Shown: piece after piece, positions 23,404 to 34,731 of the stretch
Layout: each line of letters begins with the position of its first letter
How positions within the stretch are numbered: position 1 is the first letter of the stretch
DNA from: Cladobotryum mycophilum
Taxonomy: Eukaryota; Ascomycota; Sordariomycetes; Hypocreales; Hypocreaceae
Direction of reading: 5' to 3'
NCBI GenBank assembly: GCA_036429605.1
Contig: JAVFKD010000010.1
Location: 1,302,001 to 1,366,000 of the forward strand
DNA length: 64,000 bases
Translations under genes and position numbers: made by a program
The notes under the pieces: generated by a model
What the model was told of the DNA's origin: nothing
The model's database searches: none
The model's input: the letters and a program-made list of their open reading frames with translations, nothing else

Positions 23404-24981
23404 ATGCAAGACTTCGCGTTAGGCGAGGAGAGGCTACCAGAATTCGACGCTGCTTTCCAAAACTCTTCACCATTCTTTTACTTTCATCACATCATCGATC
23501 CCGACGAGGCCACACTTCGCGTAGAAGTCATCGGCCCCAATCTCACATACACCTTTCGCCATGATCGCGCAAAACGACTCATATCTCGATCTGAGATTGC
23601 TACTCGCCTGGAGATCAAGACGGTGGGGTTTCTGGCGCTGGTGGCTGAGGGAGGGATGCGACGAATTGTTCTCGCTTGGGCGGAGAGTGGACATGGGCAG
23701 GGCATAAAAGGCGATATTCTCGAGGCAGGTCCGAGTTTGCTTCCAAACGAGCTATGGACAAGGAGGGTCATGGCTATTGCAAAACAATTGGCCATAAGCT
23801 TGCGACACCCATTTGATGGTAATCTAGCACGCCTCTTGGGGTATCGAATCTCTGGGATTCACGCTGGTTCGCACGTCGAAGTCAAACTTGCGGTACACGC
23901 CGTCTTTGTCCTTCTCAGAATCTTCAACATTACTCACGATTTTAACAACGTGTCTCGCCGAGACTTGCGCCAACTACGAGAAGTCCGCTGGGAAGATGGG
24001 AGCAAGCCCTCGTTTGAAGTATACTTTTCCAGGAAGCCCTGCGGTCGCTGTTCAAACCTCGTGTCTAGACTGGAAAAGATGACGGGCATCTCGATCCGCC
24101 TCGTCTGGAAGGACAGGCTCGTCAAAGTGGTGTACAAGACGAGCAAATCGCCCAACGGTAGGACCGGGACGAACATCCGGCCGCGGACCACGCTCGGGCA
24201 GTACATTGATCTGGAAGACGAGGAACTCATCGAGGACGATGTCATACCCATAGACTGCGTTGACCTCACCCACGATCCCGCGCTCCCACCCGAGATTGTC
24301 AGCCTATTGGAGGAGGAGGACGGAGTGGGATTGGTCGATGACCCCGCTCGCCGTGCGGTAGATGCCTACATTGACGGCCTGGCATATTGTGTAGGCCAAA
24401 TCGATCAGCACCCGCAAGACGCGCAGAATGCGATTATTGACCTGGCCGAGACGGTTCGAAGGCAGAGAAATGTCACTGACGGCGGTGGTGGTGGTGGCAC
24501 TAGGCGGGCACAAGCACCCAAGAATCATGCGGCGTGGTCAAAGATTGCGAAGCCCTTGCCTGCGACGCCGCAGATGGAACTGCCTTGGTGGATGACGGGT
24601 GGATCTGCCCCTCCTGCAGCTACGATTGGTGGTAATAGGAGGGAACCCATAATTGAGAGAGTACCTGTTGTCGAAAGACCAGTCGCAGATTTGCCCACTC
24701 CCCCAGCCAGCGGAAGTAAACCCTTTCCCCCTCAGAGCACATCACTCCCCCTCCGTTCCGGGAGCAAGTCACCCCTCGTCTCCCTCCAAGAAAGACGACG
24801 ACAACCCAGCATAGCCCATGCTCAATTTCGCCAGCGTTCTCCCAGACGATACTACTCCGTCCGACCGGGAGAGCGAATGTCCATCTTCGATGGCAACGCA
24901 GCGCCAGTTAGACCGGCATCCATTCGTGTTGAGTTTCCTTCTCGCAGGCGACGCATGACGGAATCACCGGATCCATTTTAG
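23404..24981 (+). CDS. Fungal deaminase-fold protein (cytidine-deaminase-like)
   Basis: Single-exon gene of 525 aa. Residues about 100-245 carry the deaminase signature: HVE at 157-159 on a helix (GSHVEVKLAVHAVFVLL) and PCGRC at 212-216 after a beta strand (SFEVYFSR), with a following helix and strand (SIRLVWK). In this superfamily the His and two Cys bind zinc and the Glu is the proton shuttle. The spacing between the motifs (53 residues) is longer than in small nucleoside deaminases and resembles the fungal families related to bacterial toxin deaminases. Residues 265-340 are acidic and 360-525 are disordered, Pro/Arg/Ser-rich, with a Gly run. Substrate (nucleoside, tRNA, DNA or protein) cannot be deduced. 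Confidence 0.72.
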   Translation: MQDFALGEERLPEFDAAFQNSSPFFYFHHIIDPDEATLRVEVIGPNLTYTFRHDRAKRLISRSEIATRLEIKTVGFLALVAEGGMRRIVLAWAESGHGQGIKGDILEAGPSLLPNELWTRRVMAIAKQLAISLRHPFDGNLARLLGYRISGIHAGSHVEVKLAVHAVFVLLRIFNITHDFNNVSRRDLRQLREVRWEDGSKPSFEVYFSRKPCGRCSNLVSRLEKMTGISIRLVWKDRLVKVVYKTSKSPNGRTGTNIRPRTTLGQYIDLEDEELIEDDVIPIDCVDLTHDPALPPEIVSLLEEEDGVGLVDDPARRAVDAYIDGLAYCVGQIDQHPQDAQNAIIDLAETVRRQRNVTDGGGGGGTRRAQAPKNHAAWSKIAKPLPATPQMELPWWMTGGSAPPAATIGGNRREPIIERVPVVERPVADLPTPPASGSKPFPPQSTSLPLRSGSKSPLVSLQERRRQPSIAHAQFRQRSPRRYYSVRPGERMSIFDGNAAPVRPASIRVEFPSRRRRMTESPDPF

Positions 24982-25435
24982 TTTTGCTATTTTATGATTT
25001 CACGACGTTACGATATACCAAGATTATGAAGTTCTGAAGGTCCCTCAAAAAGATTGGAGGGATTACTTTGACATTAATTATCTTCCTCAAATGCCATTTT
25101 CTGGACCCGCATGATTCGACATAAGCGACAGGCGAGAGGAGGATATATCCTTAACATGGGAAGGCACATGAGAAAATATCCCTGTATTTCTAGTTGTACA
25201 AGTTGCTTTCATCTTTATTAGGAGAGGCCATCACTTATCCCCAGAGGAGAAGGGCTTAAATACATTGCATCCTTTTGGTCATTCATCATGTTCATGTGGG
25301 TCGTATCTCGTGTGTCTGTATAGTACAAAAGTTCTAACATCCTAGGCCAAGTCTCTGGTCTCGTCTATCTGTCGCTCCCTCCCTTTCTTTCTTTCCTCCT
25401 TTCTTTATTCTTTTCTCGATGCACAGTCAGTGCCA
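24982..25435. other. Intergenic DNA between convergent genes
   Basis: 3' flanks of the deaminase-fold gene and of the PXB/DUF3818 gene. A CTTTCTTT-rich tract lies near 25380. No gene is seen. Confidence 0.6.
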
Positions 25436-27698
25436 TTAGTTGGGCACTCCGCTACCAGCCTTCTCGCGAACCACAGCCTTGAACTTTTCTCCCAAAGCCT
25501 CCACCACGATACTGACATCAGGTGCCTTGAGATTTGCGCCTCCATCACTCTCGTCGTCTAATCGCTTCCCTCCAAGCCCCAACTTGCCCATCGTAGAGAC
25601 ATGCTTTACATCCCGTCCGTGACGCAGAGACCCGCGGATTTCGGACGGGGTAATGGGCGTGGTGTCGAGGATGTGCTGCCAGCGCGCAAGGTAAACTCCT
25701 GGACCGGCGCTTTTCTTGCTTTGAGTGTCTGAGTTTGTGGAAGATCCAGTGCTGCTGATGATTTGTTGGAGGTGTTGTTTGGATTGGAGAGTAAGTTTGG
25801 AGAGGTATGTTGCATGAGAATTGATGGCGGCTAGGACATCTTCCTGGGAGTCGGGATCGAGAGAGGTGAACAGGTCATTCAGACTCTGGCTCATGTTCTT
25901 CGGTTCATTCGTCGCAGATCCTCGCTCTCGAAACTCAACAGCCACGGCCTTGGCCCAAACTCTCATCTCGGCCCACACATCAGGGCACTCCTTGGCCACC
26001 GCGTGAACCCATCTATACATCAGTCCCCTGTTATCCCTCACCAACCTGACGTAATCCTCCACGCTCGACATCCTCTCCTCCCCATCCGCGTCCTTCTTGG
26101 GCTTGCTAGCGTGGATAAAGTCCGAGATGAACCCTTGCATGGAGTCGAGGTGCTCGCGGATATCGACGCGGGAGTGCACGCTCCGGATGATGGGATCGTA
26201 GGCGCCCACGACGTCCTTGATGGCTTGGGTGAAGAGGTCGGGGGTTGGCGGCAGAGGACAGAGGTGATGGACTCGCGGTCGCGGACGGCTAGGAGGGCGG
26301 AGTAGTATTCTAGGCATTGCGCGTGTTGGCCTTCGGTCAAGGATGAGACTAGATCTGGATTGGAGGCATTGAGTATAGCCGTGATGATGGACTGCGAGTG
26401 CTCGGAGCTAGTCTCTCGCACGGCATCGTGTTCGCCCCTAGCTTCGTTGACGTGCTTGCGAATAGCCTGAAGCATCTCCTCAGTCGGCCTATCCTCCTTG
26501 GCCTTTTCGATCTTGTCGGCACTCTTCTTGAACTCTGATGCATCCCACATCAGAACCATGGAGAGGATCCGCTGCAGCATATTCATGCCGTCGTCGGCAT
26601 TGGCAGTCAGACCGACCCAGTTCGTGATGCTGGTGACGCTCAGCTTGGCCAGGAAGACGCGCACCATGCCGCTGATCATAGTGGCGGCGTTGCCTATACG
26701 CAGAGTCTGCTTGATGACCTTGTAGGGGATCAGGTTGTTGAGGTTTTCGAGCAGCCTGACGAGGTACTGCCCTTCTGGGGAGAGGATGAAGACTTGATGA
26801 GCAAATGTCGCCAAGCTGGTGTTCATTGTTAGTTTCCATCCATGACTAGGTCTGATCTGTCTCCTGTCAAAGTATATACGTACTGGATGATGGCATAGTC
26901 GGCCGCCGCCTTGACAGCAGGAGAATGCCCTTCTATGTCCTCAGTTTTGCTCAGGTGATCATAAACCTGATCTAGGAAATCGCCATAGGCCCATTCCTGC
27001 ATGCAATCGTTCCAGGCTCTTTCTAAGTCCTCCGCCTTGCTGAGATCGTAATCACTCATCAGGCGATTTTTTGATCCGTCGTCTTTCTTCTCATCTTGCT
27101 TGGTTTGCTCCATCGCATCTTCAATACCACCAAGCGCACCCCTGGCCACCATCTCAATGACGGCGCTCGCACCAGTGGCCAAAGTCTTTCTGGTTCCCAT
27201 TGCCCCCTTGTCATAACTCTCGGATAGGTCTGCCTCTCCGAATCTGGCTAGCAGTCCTTGCATCCGAACAGCCCAAAAGTCTCGAGGCAGTTCCTTTACG
27301 CCAGGGAAGGGCAGAATCAGTCTCGTCAACAACATCTGTAGCATCGGAGATGTCGATTCCATCACCTCGTCATCATCATCGTCGTCGTCATCATCATCAT
27401 CACTCTTCACTTCCTCAGCCTCCTTCTTCTTGTCATCTCTCCCCCAGAAGAATGACACCGGGGTCCTCGCTCTAGGAGTAGCCGGTGCCGACCCCGCAGG
27501 CGTCGTGGTCCAACTGTTCCCGGCCTTGGTCAACACCTTGGTCGTCTTCTTGAAGGGAAATCCATAATTGGTCACCGCATGGGGCGACTTGAATCCCTCA
27601 ATTTCGGCGTAGGTCTCATGATGCGTCAAAATGTCAAACAACGCACGTGTCTGGTCGGCGGTCAGGGCCGCAGCACCAGAGGCGGCTTCATCAGACAT
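25436..27698 (-). CDS. PXB/DUF3818 protein with one apparent frameshift
   Basis: Exon 1 is 27698-26884. A 68-nt intron (GTACGT, ACTAAC, CACCAG at 26816) leads to exon 2, 26815-25436. Residues 10-60 (QTRALFDILTHHETYAEIEGF) match the start of the PX-associated (PXB) domain and the rest matches DUF3818, the pair known from yeast Ypr097w/Lec1, a lipid-trafficking protein. I see no PX domain. An Asp run (about 11 residues) lies near residue 105. Exon 2 changes frame at a C5 run (plus-strand G at 26240-26244); one more base would join ...VLCRQP to DLFTQAIKDVV and give exactly 731 aa. No intron fits there. The break is likely an assembly error, less likely a recent mutation. Confidence 0.75.
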
Positions 27699-28050
27699 TT
27701 TGTGAATGTGTGGATTTTTATCACATTAGTGACGAGTTAAAAGATGATGAGTGACTAATGAAGGTTGTTGTAATAAAAAATATTTCAGGTTGTATGTTGG
27801 ATTGTGATAATGTTGATGGTTCGTGAGGTTGGGGTGGAATCATCAAGTGCCTGTCGCAATGCAATGTGCTTCGCCACCAAAAAAAAACACATGCTGTCGT
27901 GTGACAAAGTGGCTAGCACTGTATAACCTGTTTGGCTTATGTAAGCTAAACTGATCAGCTTGATCTTGATGTTAATCCTCCGTCTCATATCAAGCAGTAA
28001 GTTATATATTTCACATATCAAGTCTGGAAAATATGTTGATAGATTGGGTC
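27699..28050. other. Intergenic DNA; start of the accessory half
   Basis: AT-rich compared with the core block. No gene is seen. Confidence 0.5.
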
Positions 28051-28575
28051 CTATTCAAAATCATCTATATTAATTGTATCATCTGTATGGTCCCAATTCA
28101 AATTCGCAGAGTTTCCATCCCATTGGTAAACCAAACAGCGTTGTGTCGTACAGCGTCTATTCCTCCTAAGCGACAAAACGTATAGTGGGCAACTAGAACA
28201 CCACCCATAAGCCTCCAATTGCGATTCATCATCGCAAACATGAAAATCTATGATTTGTCAATAGTAATAACCGTAGATTTTCAATAAAGATACATACTTT
28301 AGGTGTAGTATTTAAACTTAATCAGATACGCAAGTGCCAGCGATAGTATAGTTACAAGGAGTGATACAAGAGCAATGATAGCTTCCGGCGTCCACTAAAC
28401 TACCATTATTGCAATGTAAAGAAGGATATGTCCGAGTAAAAGTACAAATTATTGACAAGGTATCTTTATTTGATCTAGACTTTTGAACATTACAAGAAAT
28501 GATGAGCGAAGCCAGCTTCTTGTAAGTCTCTCCTTTAGTATCCCCACTTATGCGTCTAGCAAAATGTCCAGACAA
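28051..28575 (-). pseudogene. Possible cysteine-rich secreted-type gene, degenerate
   Basis: Two minus-strand stretches look coding and are rich in Cys: 28575-28318 (contains SYHCSCITPCNYTIAGTC) and 28230-28051 (contains VCDDESQLEAYGWCSSC and a CTTQRC). A GTATGT and a CATAG lie between them, but no splice choice joins the two frames. No start with a signal peptide is visible upstream. The Cys spacing recalls small secreted effector-like proteins, which is only a resemblance. Confidence 0.3.
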
Positions 28576-29115
28576 CCATACCTATTCAGTGCTAGGTAGT
28601 GGCAACCCATACCTTCCTCGCCAGTTTTGTAAGTATTGTACTCGTCACATGACTACAATGCCATACTTGCTTACTAACGAGCTCCCATGATCCAGGAACT
28701 CCTCAAGATTGCGGCATCATTCAAATTGTTTATCTCTCTATTCTCTGAGCTTTTCAACACACTCGGAAGCCATACGGACCCCTCAACTTGTTTGCAACAC
28801 CCCTTTCTTTTTAATTTCTTTTTTAATTCGTCATGGAGTCAATTGAGCATGGCATTCCTTACAAAAGGAAGCTATTCGTAATGCCTCAAAGGGAAGTTAG
28901 ATTAGTTTCTTAAAAGCTCGATGATTGATAGCTATGATTGATTAGTCTAGCCAGGTGGCTACGTGATTCAATGTGAGGACTAATAGCACCCCCTTGTTGC
29001 CTCTAATCATCGATCCTACCCCACATAGAGGGGTCAGAACCCCTGACAAAGCTGTGTTAGAACTAAACAGCACCACTGCATTACCCCTCCCCCGCCATGG
29101 CCATCTTACTGAGGT
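28576..29115. other. Intergenic DNA
   Basis: No gene is seen. CCAGGTGGCTACGTGA at 28951-28966 is shared exactly with 47719-47734. Confidence 0.5.
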
Positions 29116-30243
29116 CTACTTCGTTACTAGGATCTTGTATGACCAAGTCGCACGACAATTCTGCCCTATCTCATTCCACCTGTGGGGGCCATTCTCAACC
29201 TCATGCCAGGTGGTTTCCGGCTTCTGGCTAGTAATTCTATCCTTATTCGCTTTTTGCCATACAAACTCGGTCTGGCCAAAGTTGACTCTAATCTTGCCAG
29301 CCCCATCAGTGTGGCCAATCGAAGGGTACAGTTTCCGGAAGATAATATTATTTGATCGTCCATCTAGTAACATAAACGTGTTAGTCGATTGCCTCACTAA
29401 CTCTGCTGGGAACATCTGGTATTGAATCAAGCATGTGGTACTTACAAACGATCTCTTCATCATAAGTAAAGAAGTATTCGCCGCTTTCATAGTCAATCCC
29501 GCAGCCGACAGTGTTACCTGCCTTGTAAGCATCCATCCAATATATAACCTCATCTCGTAATCCACCGCACAAGCGCTAGCATCAGCACCAGCGCCCAGCA
29601 AGAGCCTTACGATATCCACTCTTCCATAATAGACTGCCGTGAAGAGAGGTGATCCTTTCCATTCGCCAGCCTTGTCCATAGATGCTTCAGCACTGATAAG
29701 CGCCGAGGCCGCCTCAGCACTACCTTGCTCCGTAGCGAGATGTAGTACCGTATACCCATTATTGCCAATTTTATCAACATCAGCATGCCACTTGACGAGA
29801 ATCTCGATATTCTCAGCTTGTCCTGCGGTGGCTGCCTCATGTAGTAGCATTCTATTCCGGTATGCTGCGAGATTGACGTCAGACCCTGCCTTAAGAACGA
29901 ATAAAAGTAGCTCTTCGGCTATAAGACTGCTATCAAGGCTGATGGCATAGTACAAAGCGTTTTTACCATCATTATCACGAGTCTTCATGTTAGACCCCTT
30001 CTTGAGCAGCAGTTGAACTGACCCAAGACTCTGCCTGCGAACAGCATGCAATAGCTCCCTAACCGTGACATCATCGTCGTTTATGATGGCACATTCTATG
30101 GAATAGTCTGAAGTTGCATCTGACTAGATGGTATGGGTCTCAGAGCAACTACATCGCACTCAAAGCTTTTTGAAGCTCGCTTTAGTTTCCTCAACTCCGA
30201 GGAGATAACAAACGATGGGAGAAAGCCCAACATAGCTCGCCAT
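29116..30243 (-). pseudogene. Ankyrin-SPRY gene, decayed
   Basis: Reading from 30099, about four to five ankyrin repeats are clear (LLHEAATAGQAENIEILVKWHADV, then GYTVLHLATEQGS, then SPLFTAVYYGRVDIVRLLLGAGADA in sequence along 30051-29575). A SPRY domain follows in another frame (NTVGCGIDYESGEYFFTYD), crosses a good 82-nt intron (29364-29445: GTAAGT, CTAAC, ACTAG) and ends RKLYPSIGHTDGAGKIRVNFGQ. The start of the SPRY domain is missing, and the ankyrin-to-SPRY change of frame near 29560 is not at a homopolymer; only a weak 53-nt intron with a GTGCGG donor would join them. An upstream ATG at 30243 opens an ankyrin-like segment (MASYVGLSPIVCYLLG) that ends at a TGA. Probably the tail of a former NLR or ankyrin receptor. 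Confidence 0.62.
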
Positions 30244-31360
30244 TGCGGCAGCCGACTCCTTTGGATCTGATCTTTTTGGGAGGTCGATCATCGCACTCCC
30301 CCCCCCAGCATCTCAATAGTATTTGTATCTCCCTTGGAGGACATCTGTTCTTTTCCTTCACACAATTCATTGTATTGTGCGTCGTTGCAAATTACACCGC
30401 CTGCCCCTCTCGGCCGAAAATCTCCACTTTTAACCGCGCGCTGCTTTAGCGATTTCTATAAGACCGCCGCCCCCCTTCCCTACGAGTCTTGACTGTTTCT
30501 CCATTCCCTTCTTCCACTTCTAATGCCCCTCCATGTGTCTGTCCTGGCTGGCTAGTCCATTGATCGCGCCAGCGCCGGCATCGCTCAGCCTCTTCTCTGC
30601 CGCATTTGCCTTCGCATAACCCTCGCCCTCAAACTTGTACCGCGTTTTCAGTAAGTTCTTGCGCTTGTAACTCTCCCCCTATGCGTCCGTTATCTAGATT
30701 ACTGATATTTGGTGCAGTAGCATTGACAGCATGGAAAAGAGCAGCTCTCTCTCTCTTCTAGGAGACCAACTACGCTGTAACCGACAATTCTCTACCGAAC
30801 ACGCCAGCCAGCGCCGCCCTACCTGTGATCTGCGACGAGCGGCCTTGGTCAAGCCCCGATGACGTGTCCTCAAGCGCCATTCAAAGCGTCTGTTGCGTCT
30901 TGCTATCACCTGCCCGGGTGTTCACGGAAGGCGCATGACAACGCATGATATGCGGATCGCTGATGAGCAAAAGTGCCGCCGATGATGGCCCACGACCTGC
31001 GACCTGATATCCATCGCGAGCAGATTGATTCGCTGGCTCGGAAAGATGTGCCGCGTCGTGTTACATGCCCGCAGCAGTTTCTCGAGTCTAGACCAACGGC
31101 TTCTCCGGCGATGGTCACATGTATTCCCAGAATCACCTCATGGCGACTAATTGCTTTCGCTCTTTAGGCGTAGGAGTCAATGCGCGGAGGATTGTATTTG
31201 CGCAGTTTGCACAGCCGTCAAGCAAGTCCAGGGGAAAGGGGAATCATCCGGTTAACGGCGGTCAAAGACCTGTTATCGTCCAGGTCGCAATTGGCCATGT
31301 GCGCAATGTTTGACGTCACTCGAGCAACCAGCCTGGTGCGTACCTATCAATGGTTCTGGG
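30244..31360. other. Intergenic DNA
   Basis: About 1.1 kb, GC-richer than its surroundings, with no gene I can support on either strand. Confidence 0.5.
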
Positions 31361-31368
31361 TATAAAAG
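31361..31368 (+). promoter_or_regulatory. TATA box of the chromodomain gene
   Basis: TATAAAAG, 97 bases before the preferred ATG. It makes the earlier in-frame ATG at 31375, only seven bases away, an unlikely start. Confidence 0.6.
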
Positions 31369-31464
31369 GGTTGGTTGATGCCGTTAAACGTCAGGATCAT
31401 TAGTTTTCAATCATCCACAATCTTCTCAACTATTCTCTTTTTCATATCATTTCGCGGCTACAAG

Positions 31465-32970
31465 ATGTCTCTTCCAGGATCACCTACACGTCACCTGCCC
31501 CCTATCCGAAGCGGGTTTTCGGGGGTCATTGGTGGCTGGTCATATCTCGTCGATCCATCTGCCCCAAGTATCAATTCAGAGGGCTACGGGACCAGGTTTG
31601 CTGAACCTCGTTTGCCAAGCCTCATGATCCAATCGTCAAAACCCCCACCGGTGGACGTTCCTTCGGAAGCCTTCAAGGCCTCCCCGCCGGATGGTTCTTA
31701 TTGTCAAACTATCCCTGAACTTGACCCTGGGAGACCTTCTCATCCCATTGAGCCTCGCGGTCATAAGAGGCCTCTGCCAGAATCGCAAACAAACGACGCA
31801 CTGCCTCGAGAGAGCGGAACACTTCAAGTACATGGCGGATTCGTGCATACTACAGGCCAGCCTGTCTTGTACGCTAGGTCGAAGCGTCGTAGGGCCGAAT
31901 CACCCAAACCCTCCAGTCCCTCTCATCGCCAACGCTTTGCGACCCATCCTCCAGCGAGTCGACCAATGGAAACCTCAGTTTCTTTCCAGGCCAACCAACC
32001 CATTTCCGAACCTAACTCTAGAGAATCTGTCGTTCACTCCAGCGCAGTAGCTGAGCGCCCGGAGACTCGACCCGACGGTGCTCTCCCGGATAGTCAGAAC
32101 AATGCCAACCAAGGACTCTTGGACAAGCTCATGAGCTATGACTGCGACAAGATACCAAGCAACAACTCGTCTGAACAAGGTAATACAGTGTTGTCTACCT
32201 CACAATATGGTTATATACTACTGACAGATAATATCAGGGAACCCAACGCCCCCCACATCCGAAAACCAGAATGGTGAAATTAATGTGCCTCCCAGGCCAG
32301 TCGTAACCAGCGAGCAGCTCGGGGACATTTTACCAGGTAAAGATGATTTGACTCGTCGATGTAAGCCACCCTTACCTGCTTTGCATTACTGTATACATCG
32401 TTAACCGCCTTTCCTTCAGCAATTGAGAGCCCCTTCCCCGCGTGCGAAGGCCGCCTGGCCAACCCTGAACCGGTCGTCATTCCCCAGCAGCGGAAACGAT
32501 GCCAGACTATGCGGGAGCGAGCGCAACCACGTAGAAGTCAGCGATTGTCGACAGTACAGCGACAGACCCGACCAGTCGAGAGCCTGCCGCAGCAGATGCC
32601 GAACAAAAATCGGACACTCCCGCCACGGTCTGATGTGCCACAGAAGCGGTTTGTGTCGATAAGCAATCGTGCTGAATACGAGATCGAGAATTTGGCCGAT
32701 GTGCGCATGATCAACGGTCAAGTGGAATTTCAGGTTATCTGGTTGGCAACCTGGGTAACCATTGACGATCTTCGGGGAGCCCGGATCCTGAATGACGCCG
32801 AACGTCTTCAGGAGGAGAACGCCGAACGCTTGGAGAGAGAGAAGGCTGAATATCTGCGCGAGAATGAGGCTGAGGCGTTGCGGGAGGAGAAGGCTGATCA
32901 GTTGCGGGAGGGGAGGGCTGACCCATCGTGGCCGAAAGCTCGGCAGAGCAAGGTTCGTCGCTTGCAATAG
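31465..32970 (+). CDS. Chromodomain-like protein with coiled coil
   Basis: Three exons: 31465-32179, 32238-32336 and 32420-32970, together 1365 nt or 454 aa. Intron 1 (58 nt) has GTAATA, CTGAC and ATCAG; intron 2 (83 nt) has GTAAAG, TTAAC and TTCAG. The first 300 residues are disordered, Pro/Ser/Arg-rich, with basic clusters (KRRR). Near residue 360 a segment reads YEIENLADVRMINGQVEFQV then IWLATW, the pattern of a chromodomain (YxVExIxxxR...GxxxYxVxW). A charged coiled coil of Glu/Arg/Ala-rich repeats follows, then a basic tail. Chromodomains bind methylated histone tails; the aromatic cage is only partly evident, so binding is not assured. It lies upstream of the NLR and convergent with a small orphan gene. 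Confidence 0.62.
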
Positions 32971-33392
32971 AAGGGAGGCTGGTAAGGCCTGGGGAGTGGA
33001 TGGCCTTGAGGTTCTGACGTAGATGGATGGCGAAGGCAATGAGCTGTATTTCTTCATTTATAATACGATCCCATACCATTCCCACAGAGAGGGCTTATTT
33101 CTTGGTGTTGTATGTGTGGAAAATCAGCCGGCTACTGGTGAAATCGTGGGATACCAACTTGAGTGACCATTTACAAGGCGTAACACATCTTTGGCAGTGA
33201 TTGGATGATAGGAACTCTGCAGTAAGCAAGGCATTCTTGATGCGATAACCCAATTACCAATAGCAATCACACAACTACTATCCCGTCCAAATCTTAATCC
33301 GAATTATTCTCTAACTAAACCTCTCTCCAAATCCAAATCATCCAAATCTTGATGGAATCGTCTATCTCTTTCAAATCAAGGAAAGAAAGAGT

Positions 33393-33689
33393 TTAGTCAT
33401 AAAGGTTATAAACAACCCCCAAGATTGGCCACTTGTACAACATGATGAACTCTTCACCAAGCTCGTGAAGAAGGGTGTCAAACAATTCAGGGTCACCATT
33501 GCGGCTAATGACCAGTTGCTCGAAGTGAGCTAGGTCTTGAGCTGAGGCATCTATATAATATATTAGAGCTACATCCCTAAGTTAGTAAACTAACGTACCA
33601 GGAGAGTTCGAATCCATGTTTTTTGGAGCAAGTAGCCATCGTACTTCGGATACGACTGCCTTGATTATTTCCACTACTTCTGTTGACAT
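33393..33689 (-). CDS. Small orphan protein, 82 aa
   Basis: Exon 1 is 33689-33599 and exon 2 is 33550-33393. The 48-nt intron has donor GTACGT, a TTACTAAC branch point and a TATAG acceptor. The product starts MSTEVVEIIKAVVSEVRWLL and ends LYKWPILGVVYNLYD; it is acidic and helical with no signal peptide. No family is recognised. Each exon is too short to show as a long ORF. The exact phase match and good splice signals are the support. Confidence 0.55.
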
Positions 33690-33775
33690 GGCGAATTGGT
33701 TTAATAATTTAATGATAAAAGGCTATTATGCTAACTCACAAACTGTCTTGGGATAGAATAAATAATGCATTTATT

Positions 33776-34000
33776 CTTGACTACTCTGTATTATATATTA
33801 CAATATTTACCACTACCACACCCCGTCATCCCTCCGCTTATTCTACTACACAGCACGGTATTATTCCATTTCAGCCACTATCCATCCCATTTTACTCTTC
33901 CACTCTCCCAGTTCTTTTACCATCCCACTTTACCCCTAATTTCACCTTACCATATTCACCGCTAGCCCCACCCCGGATTACAGCTCCATTTAGGTAAAGC
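33776..34000. repeat. G-poor degenerate CCATTTTA-type repeat block
   Basis: The plus strand is almost free of G and repeats variants of ATCCCATTTTAC and CATTCCATTT. A similar but longer block lies on the other side of the NLR at 40440-41030. Confidence 0.6.
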
Positions 34001-34193
34001 TCCTTTTTAGGTATGGTGTGGTATTATTAACTTCCTCTCAGTCCTACAGTACCCTGTCAAAAGTCTCGCAACGCCCCCAGTGCGTCACTACCTCCTCAAG
34101 TGCGCAAAGGCTTCATTGTTGTATCTGCGTTGGGTCAGGGCCAATTAAAATGCGCAGAATGAAAGGTACAGTATTATCAGCAGATTAACGATT

Positions 34194-34231
34194 CATTCCA
34201 TTTCCATTTCATTTCAAATGGAAATGGAATG
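34194..34231. repeat. Perfect 16-bp inverted repeat
   Basis: Arms CATTCCATTTCCATTT and AAATGGAAATGGAATG are separated by six bases. It lies between the G-poor block and the MITE. Confidence 0.85.
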
Positions 34232-34316
34232 GATCACCAGCCTGATTACCCAACCCATTGCATTGATACCTTGGATCACAGGTTGCCATGCTAGGAAATG
34301 TTAGATGATCGCTGTA

Positions 34317-34731
34317 TCCCTCCAGGGCGATAAGGCGGCAACCAGGTCACTTTCAGGGATGTTAGCCAATGAGATACCGCGCTATGAAAGATACATTATT
34401 TTTAGTGGTTAATAGGGCCATGATAGAAGTACCAACAATTAGCTCGTGTACAAATTGCTACATCGCACTTATCACAACCCCGTCGAGTCATAGCGGGTTT
34501 TTGCCGTGCATTGAGGTTATTCGCAGTCATCTCGCTAAGCCCCTTGCTTTTTGACCGGACCTCTCCAACCCGTAGCCCCTGACAGGCTAAGCAACGACCT
34601 TGCTTTCCTCGTTGGACATGATTATGGCTATTTTCATTGTGTTAGAATGTATATATCTATAACGTACCACTAGCTGATGCAAGTGGTGTGGATCCCGTGA
34701 CCTGGTTGCTGCCTTATCGCCCTGGAGGGGA
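34317..34731. mobile_element. MITE with TA target duplication (Tc1/mariner size class)
   Basis: Terminal inverted repeats of about 33 bp (left begins TCCCTCCAGGGCGATAAGGC) agree with only one or two differences at the two ends, 415 bp apart. TA precedes the left end (34315-34316) and follows the right end (34732-34733). There is no coding capacity. It ends about 320 bases before the NLR start, so it may affect that promoter. Its repeats differ from those of the Fot element at 60.5 kb. Confidence 0.6.

Noticed and set aside
26038..26250. C-terminal continuation of the first PXB exon-2 frame (Ser/Arg/Pro-rich)
   Set aside because: It is the out-of-frame reading after the C5 break; the other frame carries the conserved sequence.
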